From: Aminobacter ciceronei
GTDB lineage: Bacteria > Pseudomonadota > Alphaproteobacteria > Rhizobiales > Rhizobiaceae
Assembly: GCF_014138625.1 (NCBI RefSeq)
Contig: NZ_JACJHY010000002.1
Span: 1 to 64,000, forward strand
Direction: 5' to 3'
Length of the DNA stretch: 64,000 nucleotides
A program made the position numbers and the translations under genes. Shown piece after piece: positions 1 to 8,066 of the stretch. Every line of letters begins with the position of its first letter. Position 1 is the first letter of the stretch. Under the pieces are notes generated by a model. The model was given only the letters and a program-made list of their open reading frames with translations, was not told where the DNA came from and did no database searches.

Positions 1-2
1 CC

Positions 3-464
3 CGGCCAAAGCCTGGCAAGATGAGGAAGGGCGCTTTCGTCCATGAGCCGGACCTTGACGGCTATCGTTGCCCGCAGGGCCAGTTGCTCACTTACGCCAC
101 CACCGATCGCGGCGGTTATCGCCACTACAGGAGCGACCCGACGATCTGCCGCAACTGTCCGCTGCTGGCGTCTTGCACATCAAACGCCAAGGCCGAGCGC
201 ACCATCACGCGCCATGTCTGGCAGGATGTCCGCGAGCGGGTCGATGCCAACCGCTTAACCGCATGGGGCAAGGCGATCTATCGACGCCGCAAGGAGACGG
301 TCGAGCGATCCTTCGCCGATGCCAAGCAGCTCTTCGGCCATCGCTATGCCCGCTTCCGAGGGCGAACACGCGTCGCCTGCCAGTGCCTGATCGCAGCCGC
401 CGCCCAGAACATGAAAAAGATCGCAATCAGCCTCTGGCCAAAGCCAGAACCAAGCCTCGCATGA
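3..464 (+). CDS. IS1182-family transposase, C-terminal part (5' end outside window)
   Basis: The frame is open to the window edge, so the protein is cut by the window and not necessarily truncated in the genome. Numbering from the Met at 21, a Cys cluster (C17, C43, C46, C52) is followed by ERSFADAK at 95-102. Its Glu and Lys are six residues apart, as in the E-x6-K end of the DDE signature, so this would carry the third catalytic acid. Zinc-ribbon-like cysteines before the last catalytic Glu are typical of IS1182/IS5-like transposases. It catalyses cut-and-paste movement of the element. Whether it is functional depends on the missing N-terminus. Confidence 0.75.
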   Translation, partial: RPKPGKMRKGAFVHEPDLDGYRCPQGQLLTYATTDRGGYRHYRSDPTICRNCPLLASCTSNAKAERTITRHVWQDVRERVDANRLTAWGKAIYRRRKETVERSFADAKQLFGHRYARFRGRTRVACQCLIAAAAQNMKKIAISLWPKPEPSLA

Positions 465-543
465 GGCCAAAGCCGGCTCGCAACGGCCTTGGCATCTGCC
501 CCCCGACATCAATCCAAAAAAGCTCAATCAACCCACAAAACAA

Positions 544-568
544 AACCCCGCCGAAATTCGACGGGGTT
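544..568 (+). terminator. Hairpin in the IS tail, possible transposase terminator
   Basis: AACCCCGCCGAA and TTCGACGGGGTT are near-perfect inverted arms with one mismatch. No strong T-run follows, so the termination function is inferred from its position 80 bp after the transposase stop. Confidence 0.4.
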
Positions 569-630
569 CGTCAGCAGTCTGAGACGCTTATGCGTCTTTC
601 TCTGATACGCAAAATTCCGAGGATATTCCC

Positions 631-1083
631 ATGATACACGCCCATGGCGCGACGATCCGCGCCTATTGCGCCGCCGATCGCGATCGGCTGGCTCACGTCT
701 GGCTCGAGGCTTCGCGCATCGGCCATCCCTTCATGTCCGAGGCTGACCTGCTGGAGCAGCAGGGGCGGGTCCGCGACATCTATCTGCCCCAGGCCGAGAA
801 CTGGGTGATCGAACTCGACGGTGAGCCGGCCGGCTTCATCGGCCTGATCGAGGGCTTCATCGGCGGCCTGTTCGTCGATCCCGCAGCCCATGGCCATGGG
901 CTCGGCAAGGCGCTGGTGCTGCATGCCGTGGCGCTGAAGGGCGCGCTCGAGCTGGAAGTCTATGCCGAGAACGAGACGGCGGTCGGCTTCTACCGCAAGC
1001 TCGGCTTCGTCGAAACGCTGAGGCGCAACGCCGACGATGACGGGCGGTTGCAGGAGGTGATCCGGATGCGCCGCCCGGCATAG
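631..1083 (+). CDS. GNAT-family N-acetyltransferase, YjaB-like
   Basis: A 150-residue single-domain GNAT protein. The acetyl-CoA loop is visible as the GHGLGKAL segment near residues 88-95, after the beta-4 strand GLFVDP. The terminal motif NETAVGFYRKLGF is typical of the family. The pattern (HPFMSEADL, then FVDPxxxGxGxG, then FY+KLGF) recalls E. coli YjaB. The substrate is unknown. It starts about 50 bp after the end of the insertion sequence, so the element may have supplied or removed its promoter. No strong ribosome binding site is seen before the ATG. Confidence 0.8.
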   Translation: MIHAHGATIRAYCAADRDRLAHVWLEASRIGHPFMSEADLLEQQGRVRDIYLPQAENWVIELDGEPAGFIGLIEGFIGGLFVDPAAHGHGLGKALVLHAVALKGALELEVYAENETAVGFYRKLGFVETLRRNADDDGRLQEVIRMRRPA

Positions 1084-1183
1084 CCGGCTTGACCCCGCTT
1101 TGGTTCGGGCGGACAGTCCGGGTTGCTCAGGTCTTGTTGCCTAGGTCTTGGGCAACCGGACTGTGACAGGCGAGGACCAGAAG

Positions 1184-1708
1184 ATGGCTGTTTCCAGGAA
1201 GCAGGAAGAACGAGCCCTCAGCGAAGACGAGTGGAAGCTGGTGCAGAACTCGCACCACCCGGTGGTGCAGGATCTCTCGGATGCCGAACTGCGCGACCTG
1301 CTGAAGGCGGTGCGCGAACGACGCGACAGGGCGCAGGGCGAAGCCAACCGCAAGCGCCGCGAGATGCGCGGCAAGGCAGCCGCCAAAGGCGCGCAGCCGG
1401 CGACCAAGGATCACGGCACCAAGGCAAAGCTCGGCGTGCTGGCGATGAGCATGCGCCGGCTCAACGGCGAACATGAGCGGCGGCGGCAATTGGCGGCGCG
1501 CATCGATCTCGTCGAGAACGCGCGCCACGCACTGGCGCTGAGCAAGGAAAAGAAGCCGGCCCGCGCCGCCGATTTCAACACCCGACAGGCGCATCTCGGC
1601 ATGCGGGCGGTGGACAACGCCAAGGCCAAGAGCCTGGTCAGGCCGATGGAACGTGGGCGCCTGCGCAAGGCAGCGGCAGTAGCCCAGGCCAAGCGCGACT
1701 CAAAATAG
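1184..1708 (+). CDS. Conserved basic, Ala/Arg/Lys-rich protein of unknown function
   Basis: 174 residues from the ATG at 1184. This start is preferred over one at 1148 because GAGGACC lies just upstream and the extra N-terminus looks non-coding. The protein is highly charged and probably helical (stretches such as DAELRDLLKAVRERRDRAQGE and KRREMRGKAAAKG), with no membrane segment or recognised motif. Its composition suggests a nucleic-acid-binding or coiled-coil protein, but that is only inference. A palindromic repeat begins directly at its stop codon and may act on its mRNA 3' end. Confidence 0.6.
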   Translation: MAVSRKQEERALSEDEWKLVQNSHHPVVQDLSDAELRDLLKAVRERRDRAQGEANRKRREMRGKAAAKGAQPATKDHGTKAKLGVLAMSMRRLNGEHERRRQLAARIDLVENARHALALSKEKKPARAADFNTRQAHLGMRAVDNAKAKSLVRPMERGRLRKAAAVAQAKRDSK

Positions 1709-1836
1709 CGGAGATTCAGGTGGGGCCGGCCTGCAAATGCCGGACACCTGCGCTTCCGTACTCGCGTACCCGAATGTACGCTCCGTTCCGGTTCTCGGTC
1801 TCCACCATTTTCGGCTCGGCCTGACCTGAATCTCCG
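1709..1836 (+). repeat. Palindromic intergenic element, copy 1
   Basis: Outer arms CGGAGATTCAGGT (1709-1721) and ACCTGAATCTCCG (1824-1836) are perfect reverse complements. The interior contains GCTCCGTTCCGGTTCTCG and CTCGGCCTGACCTGAAT, which recur with changes at 22619-22754. Both copies begin immediately after a stop codon. This behaves like a REP/RIME-type mosaic element; the family name is not known to me. The rest of the gap to 2019 shows no other clear feature. Confidence 0.65.
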
Positions 1837-2019
1837 CGTCTTCGTTGGTCCGCTTGCAGGGACGGCGACGAATGCCGTGATGACGCGGCGCGACCGTTTT
1901 TCACGGGACAGGTTGCCGGGCGGCGTTGACGTGCTGCAGCGCACAGCCCAACATGCCACCAAATGACCACGCTCCTGCGCTTAGTCGCCTGGGACGCATG
2001 AAAGATTTGCCCAGAGGCA

Positions 2020-5000
2020 ATGCTCGCACGCCTGTTTGTCATATTCGGTGGACTTTTCGTGCTGGCGCTGTGTGCGGCGCTGGTGGGGCCGTATTTCATC
2101 GACTGGTCGGGCTACAAGGCCGATTTCGAGCGCGAGGCCAGCGCAATACTCGGCCGCAAGGTTGCGGTGCAGGGAGAGGTGACGGCGCGCATCCTGCCGT
2201 TTCCATCGGTGACCTTCTCGGACGTCACCGTCGGCGGCGGGGCCGGCGGCAACGATGCGATGACCGTCGAGACGTTTTCGATGGATGCGGAGCTCGCGCC
2301 GCTGCTGAGCGGCGAGTTCCTGATCTACGACATGCGGCTGGTGCGGCCGAAGGCGATCATCGATGTCGCCGCCGACGGCGTCGTCGACTGGGCGATCCGC
2401 CCGTCTGCGCCGTTCGACGCCAGGCAGATCTCGATCGAAAAGCTGACCATCACCGAGGGACAGGTGCGGCTGCGCCGCGCCGCCAGCGGGCGCGACCACC
2501 TGTTGTCGGAGATCAACACCGAGGTCTCGGCAAAGTCGCTCGCCGGGCCGTGGCGCGTCGACGGTTCGCTGCGCGTCGACGGGCTGAAAACCCAGCTTTC
2601 GGTGTCGACCGGCTCCGTCGATCCGGCTGGACAGATGCGGCTCAGGATACGCGCGACGCCCGATCGCTACGGCGTGGTCATCGAAGGCGACGGCAATGCC
2701 TCGATGGACAAGGGCAAGGCCCTCTATGCCGGCGGCTTCACCGTGATCGAGGCGCAGCCTGAGCCCGTGGCCACGGCCGAAGGCGAAAAGCCGAAGGCGC
2801 CAGTCAAACCAGTTGAACCCGGCTTTCGGGTAAAGGGCAAGTTCGCGCTCGACCATGCCCGACTGGGCGTGGAGGAGTTCCGCTTCGAAAGCGGGCCACT
2901 TGAGGATCCCTATACCGCCGAAGGCACGGGCGAGGTCGATCTCGGCGCCAACCCGCATTTCACCATTACGGCCAATGGCGCCCAGGTGCGTTTCGACGAA
3001 GCGGTTGGGGGTGATCAGACCGGCACCGGCTTTTCGGTTTCCGAACGGCTGACGGCGCTTGAAAAGGTACTGGTCGACTTGCCGCGGCCGACGATCCCCG
3101 GCACCGTCGACGTCGACCTGCCCGCGGTCGTCGCCGGCGACACCACGGTGCGCGACGTCAAGATGTCGGCGCAGCCGGGCGAAGGCGGCTGGGTGCTGAA
3201 GTCGCTGGCTGCGACCTTGCCCGGCCGCACGCGACTCGAGGCCGACGGTTTCCTGCGCACCGAAAACACGCTCGGCTTCGACGGCCAGATGCTCTTGGCC
3301 GTGGGCCAGCCCTCGGGCTTCGCCGCCTGGGTCGCCAAGGATGTCGATGAGGCGGTGCGCAAGCTGCCGGCGGCGGGCTTCAAGGCCAAGGTGAGGCTGA
3401 CCCGCGAGCAGCAGACATTCGATGCCGTCGAGCTGATCCTCGGCAAAGCCAAGTTCACCGGCGAGCTGGACAGCATGCTTCCCGACGATGCCAGGGCGTC
3501 GATGACGATGAAGCTCGACGGCGGCGAGCTCGATCTCGACGGGTTGCGCGCCTTTGCCTCGCTGTTCGTGACCGACCAGGGCGCCAACCGCTTCAGCGAC
3601 GCCGACCTCGATCTCGCGGTGAAGGCCGGGCCGGTGAATTTCGCCGGCCTCAGCGCCGAAACCGTCGATACCGCGCTCAGGCTGCGCGAGGGCGTGCTGG
3701 AAATCGACAAGCTGTCGGTCGGCGGACTGGCAGGCGCCTCGCTCAGTGCCACCGGGCGGATCAAGGATTTTCCCAAGGCGCCGACCGGCAATCTCGACGC
3801 CTCGGTGATATCAGTCGACCTCGCGCCGCTGGTCGCGCTGGCAGCTAAACAGACGCCCGAGAACCGGCTGCTGAACGAGCTGGCAACCCGTGCTGCGGCC
3901 TATCCCGGCCTGCTGGCTGACGCGCGCATCGACTTCGTCGCCAGTGCCGTCGACAATGGCGACAAGACGACGAGCATTGCGCTCAGCGGGCAAGGCGAGG
4001 CCGGCGGCTCCGATCTTCTGGCGACGCTGTCGGCGCAGGCGATATCGAGCGCGCTTGCCAGCTCGCAGCTGAAGCTCGAATTCTCCGCCCGCAACGAGGA
4101 TGCGACCAGCCTGCTGGCGCTGGCCGGCCTGCCGGTGCTGCCGCTCGGCGTGACCGGCCCGGGTGAGCTAGCCATTGCCGCGAAAGGTGCCGTGCAGAAT
4201 GGCCTCGACGTGACCGCAAGCCTCAAAGGTGACGATTCTTCGGCCGGCTTCACCGGCACGGTGGCGGTGCGCGACGGCCTGCCCAGCCTGACGGGCCGGG
4301 CGACGCTGCAGGCTGCCGACCTGGAGCCGTGGCTGATGACCTCGGGCGTGAGCCTGCCGGGCATGGGCACCGGCACCGAGGTGGAGCTCGCCGCAGATGC
4401 CAGCCTTGCCCAAGGCGTTCTTGCGCTCGACAGGCTCGACGGCACCGTCAACCAGGGTGCGGTGGTCGGCAATCTCAAGGCCGAGCTGAACGAGGGGCTG
4501 CCGCATCTCAGCGGTTCGCTGACGCTTGACGAACTGAATCTCCGGCCGTTCGCCGAAATGACCCTGGGCGTCGCGGCGCTGGAAAGCGGCAACGGCGGGT
4601 GGCCTACGGCGGCATTCGCGCCGAAACCGATTGCGCCCTTCAGCGCTGACCTCGAAATCATCGCCGGCACACTTTTGGCCGAACCGCTGGCGACCGCCAA
4701 TGATGCGGTGCTGGCGTTGCAGATCGACAGCCAGGCGCTCAGGCTGTCCAACATCAAGGCCAAGCTGTATGGCGGCGACCTTGGCGGACTTGTCGAACTC
4801 AAGAACAACGATGGCACGGCCTTCGTGTCGGGCCAGTTGAAGCTCGACGGCGCCGATGTCGCTGCGGTCCCGGTGGCCAGCGATATCGGCGGCAAGGGCA
4901 ATTTTTCGGCGACGCTTTCAGGCAGCGGCAAATCGGTCGAGGGCCTTGTCGCCTCGCTGGCCGGGTCGGGCACGGCCGATATTGACGGGCTCGTCCTGCC

Positions 5001-5964
5001 CGGCTTCAACCCCGACGCGTTTGCCGCGCTGATCGCCAAGGCCGACGCGCTTGGCCGAGATATCAATGCGGCGCGCGTCGCAGAATTCGCGCCTGACCTG
5101 GCCGGCGAGGGCAGTTTTGCCGCCGGGAAGGCCGACATCGCGTTTACCGTTGCCGGCGGCATCCTGCGGGCGCCGCCACTGACGTTGAAAAACCCGGCTG
5201 CGATGCTGAACGCCGATTTGCGCACCGACCTCAACGCCGGTGTGATCTCGGCCAATGGCTCGATCACATACGCGCCCGGCAAGGAGCAGCTGGTCGGCTC
5301 GGAGCCGGCGATGAACTTCCAGATCGACGGCGAGCCGGGTGCGACGGTCAAGCTGTTCGACAGCGCGCCGATGGCGCAGTTCCTGACCCAGCGCGCCCTG
5401 GAAAAGGAACAGGCCCGCGTCGAGGCGATGCAGGCGGTGTTGCTGGAAAAGCAGCGGCTACGACGCGAGACGCGGTATTTCGCAGCACTCCAGGCCGAGC
5501 GCGAGCGTATCGCCGAAGAGGCGCGGCTTGCCGAGGAGGCGCGGATCCGGGCCGAGGAAGAGGCCAAGGCGAAAGCCGAGGCCGAAAGGCTGAAAGCCGA
5601 AGAGGAAGCCAAGGCAAAGGCGGAAGCGGAACGCTTGCGCGCCGAAGAAGAAAAACGCGCCGCGGAAGCCGCCGCGAAGGCCAAAGCCGAGGCGGACAGG
5701 GAAACGGCGCGCCAGGAAGCTGAGAAGGCACGCCAGGCAGCGGAAGAAAAGTTGCGGCACGAGGCCGAGCAGAAGGCGAGGCGCGAGGCTGAGGCTGCCA
5801 AGCCCAAACCAGCGGCTGAGATCGAGCGGGCGCCGTTGCCGGAAGTCCGGCCAATGGATGCGCCAGTCGACGCCGTGCCGGCGCCACCCGCCGATGCGCC
5901 GGTGAAGAAAAAGCTCGAACCGCTCAGTCTCGACGATTTCTTCAAGTCGCTGCAGAGCCAATAG
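2020..5964 (+). CDS. AsmA-family outer-membrane/lipid-transport protein with TolA-like coiled-coil tail
   Basis: 1314 residues. A single N-terminal membrane anchor (about residues 5-27, VIFGGLFVLALCAALVGPYF) is followed by FIDWSGYKADFEREASAILGR, the AsmA signature. A very long, repetitive beta-rich domain follows to about residue 1100, consistent with the bridge-like lipid carriers of the AsmA/TamB group that span the periplasm. Residues about 1117-1265 are an extreme Ala/Glu/Lys coiled coil with repeated AEEEAKAKAEAERL units, like the TolA stalk, and a short Pro-rich end follows. The ribosome binding site AGAGG is six bases before the ATG. The coiled coil is the odd part: most AsmA proteins lack it. 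Envelope lipid homeostasis is inferred from the family. Confidence 0.85.
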   Translation: MLARLFVIFGGLFVLALCAALVGPYFIDWSGYKADFEREASAILGRKVAVQGEVTARILPFPSVTFSDVTVGGGAGGNDAMTVETFSMDAELAPLLSGEFLIYDMRLVRPKAIIDVAADGVVDWAIRPSAPFDARQISIEKLTITEGQVRLRRAASGRDHLLSEINTEVSAKSLAGPWRVDGSLRVDGLKTQLSVSTGSVDPAGQMRLRIRATPDRYGVVIEGDGNASMDKGKALYAGGFTVIEAQPEPVATAEGEKPKAPVKPVEPGFRVKGKFALDHARLGVEEFRFESGPLEDPYTAEGTGEVDLGANPHFTITANGAQVRFDEAVGGDQTGTGFSVSERLTALEKVLVDLPRPTIPGTVDVDLPAVVAGDTTVRDVKMSAQPGEGGWVLKSLAATLPGRTRLEADGFLRTENTLGFDGQMLLAVGQPSGFAAWVAKDVDEAVRKLPAAGFKAKVRLTREQQTFDAVELILGKAKFTGELDSMLPDDARASMTMKLDGGELDLDGLRAFASLFVTDQGANRFSDADLDLAVKAGPVNFAGLSAETVDTALRLREGVLEIDKLSVGGLAGASLSATGRIKDFPKAPTGNLDASVISVDLAPLVALAAKQTPENRLLNELATRAAAYPGLLADARIDFVASAVDNGDKTTSIALSGQGEAGGSDLLATLSAQAISSALASSQLKLEFSARNEDATSLLALAGLPVLPLGVTGPGELAIAAKGAVQNGLDVTASLKGDDSSAGFTGTVAVRDGLPSLTGRATLQAADLEPWLMTSGVSLPGMGTGTEVELAADASLAQGVLALDRLDGTVNQGAVVGNLKAELNEGLPHLSGSLTLDELNLRPFAEMTLGVAALESGNGGWPTAAFAPKPIAPFSADLEIIAGTLLAEPLATANDAVLALQIDSQALRLSNIKAKLYGGDLGGLVELKNNDGTAFVSGQLKLDGADVAAVPVASDIGGKGNFSATLSGSGKSVEGLVASLAGSGTADIDGLVLPGFNPDAFAALIAKADALGRDINAARVAEFAPDLAGEGSFAAGKADIAFTVAGGILRAPPLTLKNPAAMLNADLRTDLNAGVISANGSITYAPGKEQLVGSEPAMNFQIDGEPGATVKLFDSAPMAQFLTQRALEKEQARVEAMQAVLLEKQRLRRETRYFAALQAERERIAEEARLAEEARIRAEEEAKAKAEAERLKAEEEAKAKAEAERLRAEEEKRAAEAAAKAKAEADRETARQEAEKARQAAEEKLRHEAEQKARREAEAAKPKPAAEIERAPLPEVRPMDAPVDAVPAPPADAPVKKKLEPLSLDDFFKSLQSQ

Positions 5965-6118
5965 GCAGGCGATGCTGGCCCGATGTGGTGGCGCTGTCGC
6001 GCCAGCCCGCCCTCTGCCTTTTCAGAACCTCGTTGATGCCTGTGCTCCAGCCTTTGGCAGTGGCCTTTGACTGGGCAATGACATCGGGATCGAGGCGGAT
6101 GGAGACGACGCGCCTCAG
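5942..6118 (-). pseudogene. Remnant of a BrnA/DUF4415-type ribbon-helix-helix antitoxin
   Basis: The minus strand encodes RVVSIRLDPDVIAQSKATAK and then GWSTGINEVLKR, a close match to the C-terminal DNA-binding part of BrnA/DUF4415 antitoxins. The frame stays open upstream through the neighbouring RHH gene but has no ATG, GTG or TTG; only a CTG at 6118 is available. The tail runs into the 3' end of the AsmA gene. No BrnT-like toxin is next to it. I read it as a decayed orphan antitoxin; an unusual start codon is the alternative. Confidence 0.45.
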
Positions 6119-6342
6119 GTCTGTCTCACGCCGCGCTTGGCTTGCTCCAGCACGAACAGCCTGAGCGCGGAGGAAAGGTTTGCCTCGCGCGGGCGCTGGG
6201 TGTCGACTTCGGCGACGAGGGCGGCCAGCGTCATGTCGCGCGCCGCCGATATGGCCAAGAGGTCGTCGTAGAACGGCTTTTCGAGCGAATAGCTGGTGCG
6301 GTGGCCGCGGATCGTCACCGAGCGCTTTTCGACCAGGCTCAC
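6115..6342 (-). CDS. Ribbon-helix-helix domain protein (RHH_4 type)
   Basis: 75 residues. SVTIRGHRTSYSLEKPFYDDLLAISA, then MTLAALVAEVD and LSSALRLFVLEQ, fit the beta-alpha-alpha fold of the RHH_4 family common in alphaproteobacteria. It probably binds DNA as a dimer; the target is unknown. The ATG overlaps the stop of the upstream DUF4169 gene in an ATGA quadruplet, so the two are translationally coupled in an operon with sspB. Confidence 0.75.
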   Translation of the reverse strand: MSLVEKRSVTIRGHRTSYSLEKPFYDDLLAISAARDMTLAALVAEVDTQRPREANLSSALRLFVLEQAKRGVRQT

Positions 6343-6536
6343 CGGTCGGATTTCTCTGGATCGCGCTCGCGGCGATGGTCGTCGACGAATTTGTCGGCGC
6401 GCTCCGAGGTCAGTTGGTCGCGCTGTTTTTCGGCCTTGGTGCGACCGTGCAGGGCGCGGTTGCGGTCGGCAAGCGTCTCGCGCTCGGCCCGTGCCTTCTG
6501 TTTCTTGAACTGGCGAAGATTGACGATGTCGGCCAT
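6339..6536 (-). CDS. DUF4169 family protein
   Basis: 65 residues, beginning MADIVNLRQFKKQKARAERE. This N-terminal pattern defines DUF4169, a small, highly charged, helical family restricted to alphaproteobacteria. Function is unknown. It sits between sspB (15-bp gap upstream) and the RHH gene (4-bp overlap downstream), an arrangement I know from rhizobial genomes. Confidence 0.8.
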   Translation of the reverse strand: MADIVNLRQFKKQKARAERETLADRNRALHGRTKAEKQRDQLTSERADKFVDDHRRERDPEKSDR

Positions 6537-6551
6537 GCGACCTCGTCCTGG

Positions 6552-7091
6552 CTACTTCTTGCGGAACGCGTCGAGCGATACGACATCCGCGCCCTTGCCG
6601 TGAGCGGGCTCTTCGACGGCTTCCTTCTCAGTCGCGTCGGCTTTCTTTTTGGTCGCAGGCTTGCGCTCGGCAGGCTTGACCACCGCGATCGGCTCCGGCT
6701 TGGCGGCAACCTCTTCGGGGGCTGCAGCTGCTTCGGCCTTGACCTCGAATTCGAGTTCGAAGTTGACCGAGGGATCGTAGAAGCCGCGCACGGCAGAGAA
6801 GGGGATTTCGAGCTTCTCCGGAACATCCGAGAAGGACAGGCCGACCTCGAAGCCGGTATCGGTGACCTTGAGGTCCCAATACTGGAACTGGATGACGATC
6901 GTCATCTGTTCGGGATAACGTTCATGCAGGCGCGAGGAGATGCGCACGCCCGGCGCGCCGGTCATGAAGGTGATGAAGAAATGGTGGTTGCCCGGCAGGC
7001 CGGTGCGCGCGACTTCCGCCAGGACCTTGCGCATGACCCCACGCAGTGCCTCCTGGGCGAGAATGTCGTAGCGGATCTGGTCTTCGGCCAT
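6552..7091 (-). CDS. sspB: SspB-family ClpXP adaptor (alpha type)
   Basis: SspB captures ssrA-tagged peptides and delivers them to the ClpXP protease. DQIRYDILAQEALRGVMRKVLAEVARTGLPGNHHFFITF is the family hallmark, and VRISSRLHERYPEQMTIVIQ and FWDLKVTD-like strands continue the fold. The start at 7091 gives MAEDQIRYD, the usual N-terminus; an ATG at 7136 would add 15 residues. The C-terminal third is Ala/Glu/Lys-rich and disordered, ending in a short SLDAFRKK motif that in this family probably contacts ClpX. The adaptor acts on products of the tmRNA encoded at 11327-11660. Confidence 0.88.
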   Translation of the reverse strand: MAEDQIRYDILAQEALRGVMRKVLAEVARTGLPGNHHFFITFMTGAPGVRISSRLHERYPEQMTIVIQFQYWDLKVTDTGFEVGLSFSDVPEKLEIPFSAVRGFYDPSVNFELEFEVKAEAAAAPEEVAAKPEPIAVVKPAERKPATKKKADATEKEAVEEPAHGKGADVVSLDAFRKK

Positions 7092-7243
7092 ATGTAGATG
7101 CGGGTCCGATTGAATCGTCTCCCTACCTGTAATCAAGCTTTTGGCCGGCGTAAACCGGATATAACGCGGTATGGAATGTTTGGGATTCGAGCAGGCGCCA
7201 CGATGCCTGCCGCAGGTCCGGACGGCCGTCCATTCCCTAGGAA

Positions 7244-7897
7244 TCAGACCGGGCGCGGCTTGCCGTAGGCGCGCAGGAAACAGCGCACGGCATTGCTTGC
7301 TGCTGTGCGCAGTTGTTCTTCCGAGACGGTGTCGCCGAAGATCAGCGCCATCTGCAGATCGGCATTGACCAGCGCCAGGAACTGGCGCGCTGCGACATCG
7401 GGATCGTCGAGATCGAGCCAGCCTGACAAAGCGAGGCGGGCGAATCGCGCGGCAAGGGCCGCCCAGGTCTTGGCCGGGCCATGTTCACGCCAGCCGGCAA
7501 ACAATTCGGGATAACGCTCGCCTTCGGTCTGCAGCAGCTTGCGCAGGAATTTGCCGTCGCGGTTGCACATGCAGTTCTGGTTGAGCCGCACGGCGAACTC
7601 GACGAGCTCGGCCTCGAGGTCGATCGGCTTGTCGGGGAAGGTGGCCAGAGTTTCGAACACACCAGCGTTGATGCGTTCGGTGATTTCCCGGACTACCGCG
7701 ACGAGCAGGTTCTCCTTGTCGCCATGGTGGTTGTAGACGGTCTGGCGCGACACGCCGGCCTCGGCGGCGATGAGGTCGATGTTGGCGCCGGCGAATCCCT
7801 CGCGGCAGAAGACGCGTGCAGCGGCGTCGAGGATCGAGAGCCGCTTGGCGGTGTGGCTGCGGGCGACCGCAATGTCAGGAGCGATGGCAGGTGTCAT
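7244..7897 (-). CDS. TetR-family transcriptional regulator
   Basis: 217 residues. The N-terminal helix-turn-helix is clear: ILDAAARVFCREGFAGANID, then AEAGVSRQTVYNHHGDKENLL. The C-terminal ligand domain is of TetR_C type. It is divergent from a Bcr/CflA efflux pump, and the promoter region between them contains the dyad GACAAGTCTGTC. Control of its own gene and the pump is therefore the natural inference; the inducer is unknown. A double Cys pair (NCMCN, near residue 105) in the ligand domain is unusual and could make it thiol-responsive. Confidence 0.85.
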   Translation of the reverse strand: MTPAIAPDIAVARSHTAKRLSILDAAARVFCREGFAGANIDLIAAEAGVSRQTVYNHHGDKENLLVAVVREITERINAGVFETLATFPDKPIDLEAELVEFAVRLNQNCMCNRDGKFLRKLLQTEGERYPELFAGWREHGPAKTWAALAARFARLALSGWLDLDDPDVAARQFLALVNADLQMALIFGDTVSEEQLRTAASNAVRCFLRAYGKPRPV

Positions 7898-7905
7898 GGA
7901 ATTTT

Positions 7906-7947
7906 TATATACAGGTGATTGACGATTTGGACAAGTCTGTCTAAAAA
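7906..7947. promoter_or_regulatory. Overlapping divergent promoters with a dyad operator
   Basis: Towards the TetR gene (minus strand), TTGTCC (7929-7934) and TATATA (7906-7911) are separated by 17 bp. Towards the MFS gene (plus strand), TTGACG (7919-7924) and TAAAAA (7942-7947) are also separated by 17 bp. The dyad GACAAGTCTGTC lies in the spacer of the plus promoter and on the -35 of the minus promoter, so one bound dimer could block both. Confidence 0.55.
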
Positions 7948-8066
7948 ACTGGACGCAATGGCGAGATGCCGGTTCGGGAGGAGTCGGAATCTCATGTTGC
8001 CAAACGTCCTTGGATTACACGTCGCCGTGGCTTCACGGCGGAAACCCGATCCGAAAGAACCACATC

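Larger units (their letters stand above)
1..583 (+). mobile_element. Right-hand end of an IS1182-type insertion sequence
   Basis: The left boundary is outside the window. The segment holds the C-terminal part of a DDE transposase, then a non-coding tail with a hairpin at 544-568 and the sequence TCAGCAGTCTGA at 571-582, which I take to be the outer end of the element. That terminus resembles IS1182-family ends I know from rhizobia, but the partner inverted repeat and any target duplication cannot be checked here. Confidence 0.6.

Noticed and set aside
5560-5700. Regularly spaced similar units resembling a repeat array
   Set aside because: These are degenerate Ala/Glu/Lys codon repeats of the AsmA coiled coil, not a CRISPR or satellite.
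3900-5945. 681-codon minus-strand frame opposite the AsmA gene
   Set aside because: Ser/Ala-rich translation is the shadow of the Ala/Glu/Lys codons of the coiled coil and has no motif or ribosome site.
7137-7243. GC-rich gap between the TetR and SspB genes examined for an RNA gene
   Set aside because: No tRNA-like or hairpin-plus-T-run structure could be found by eye.
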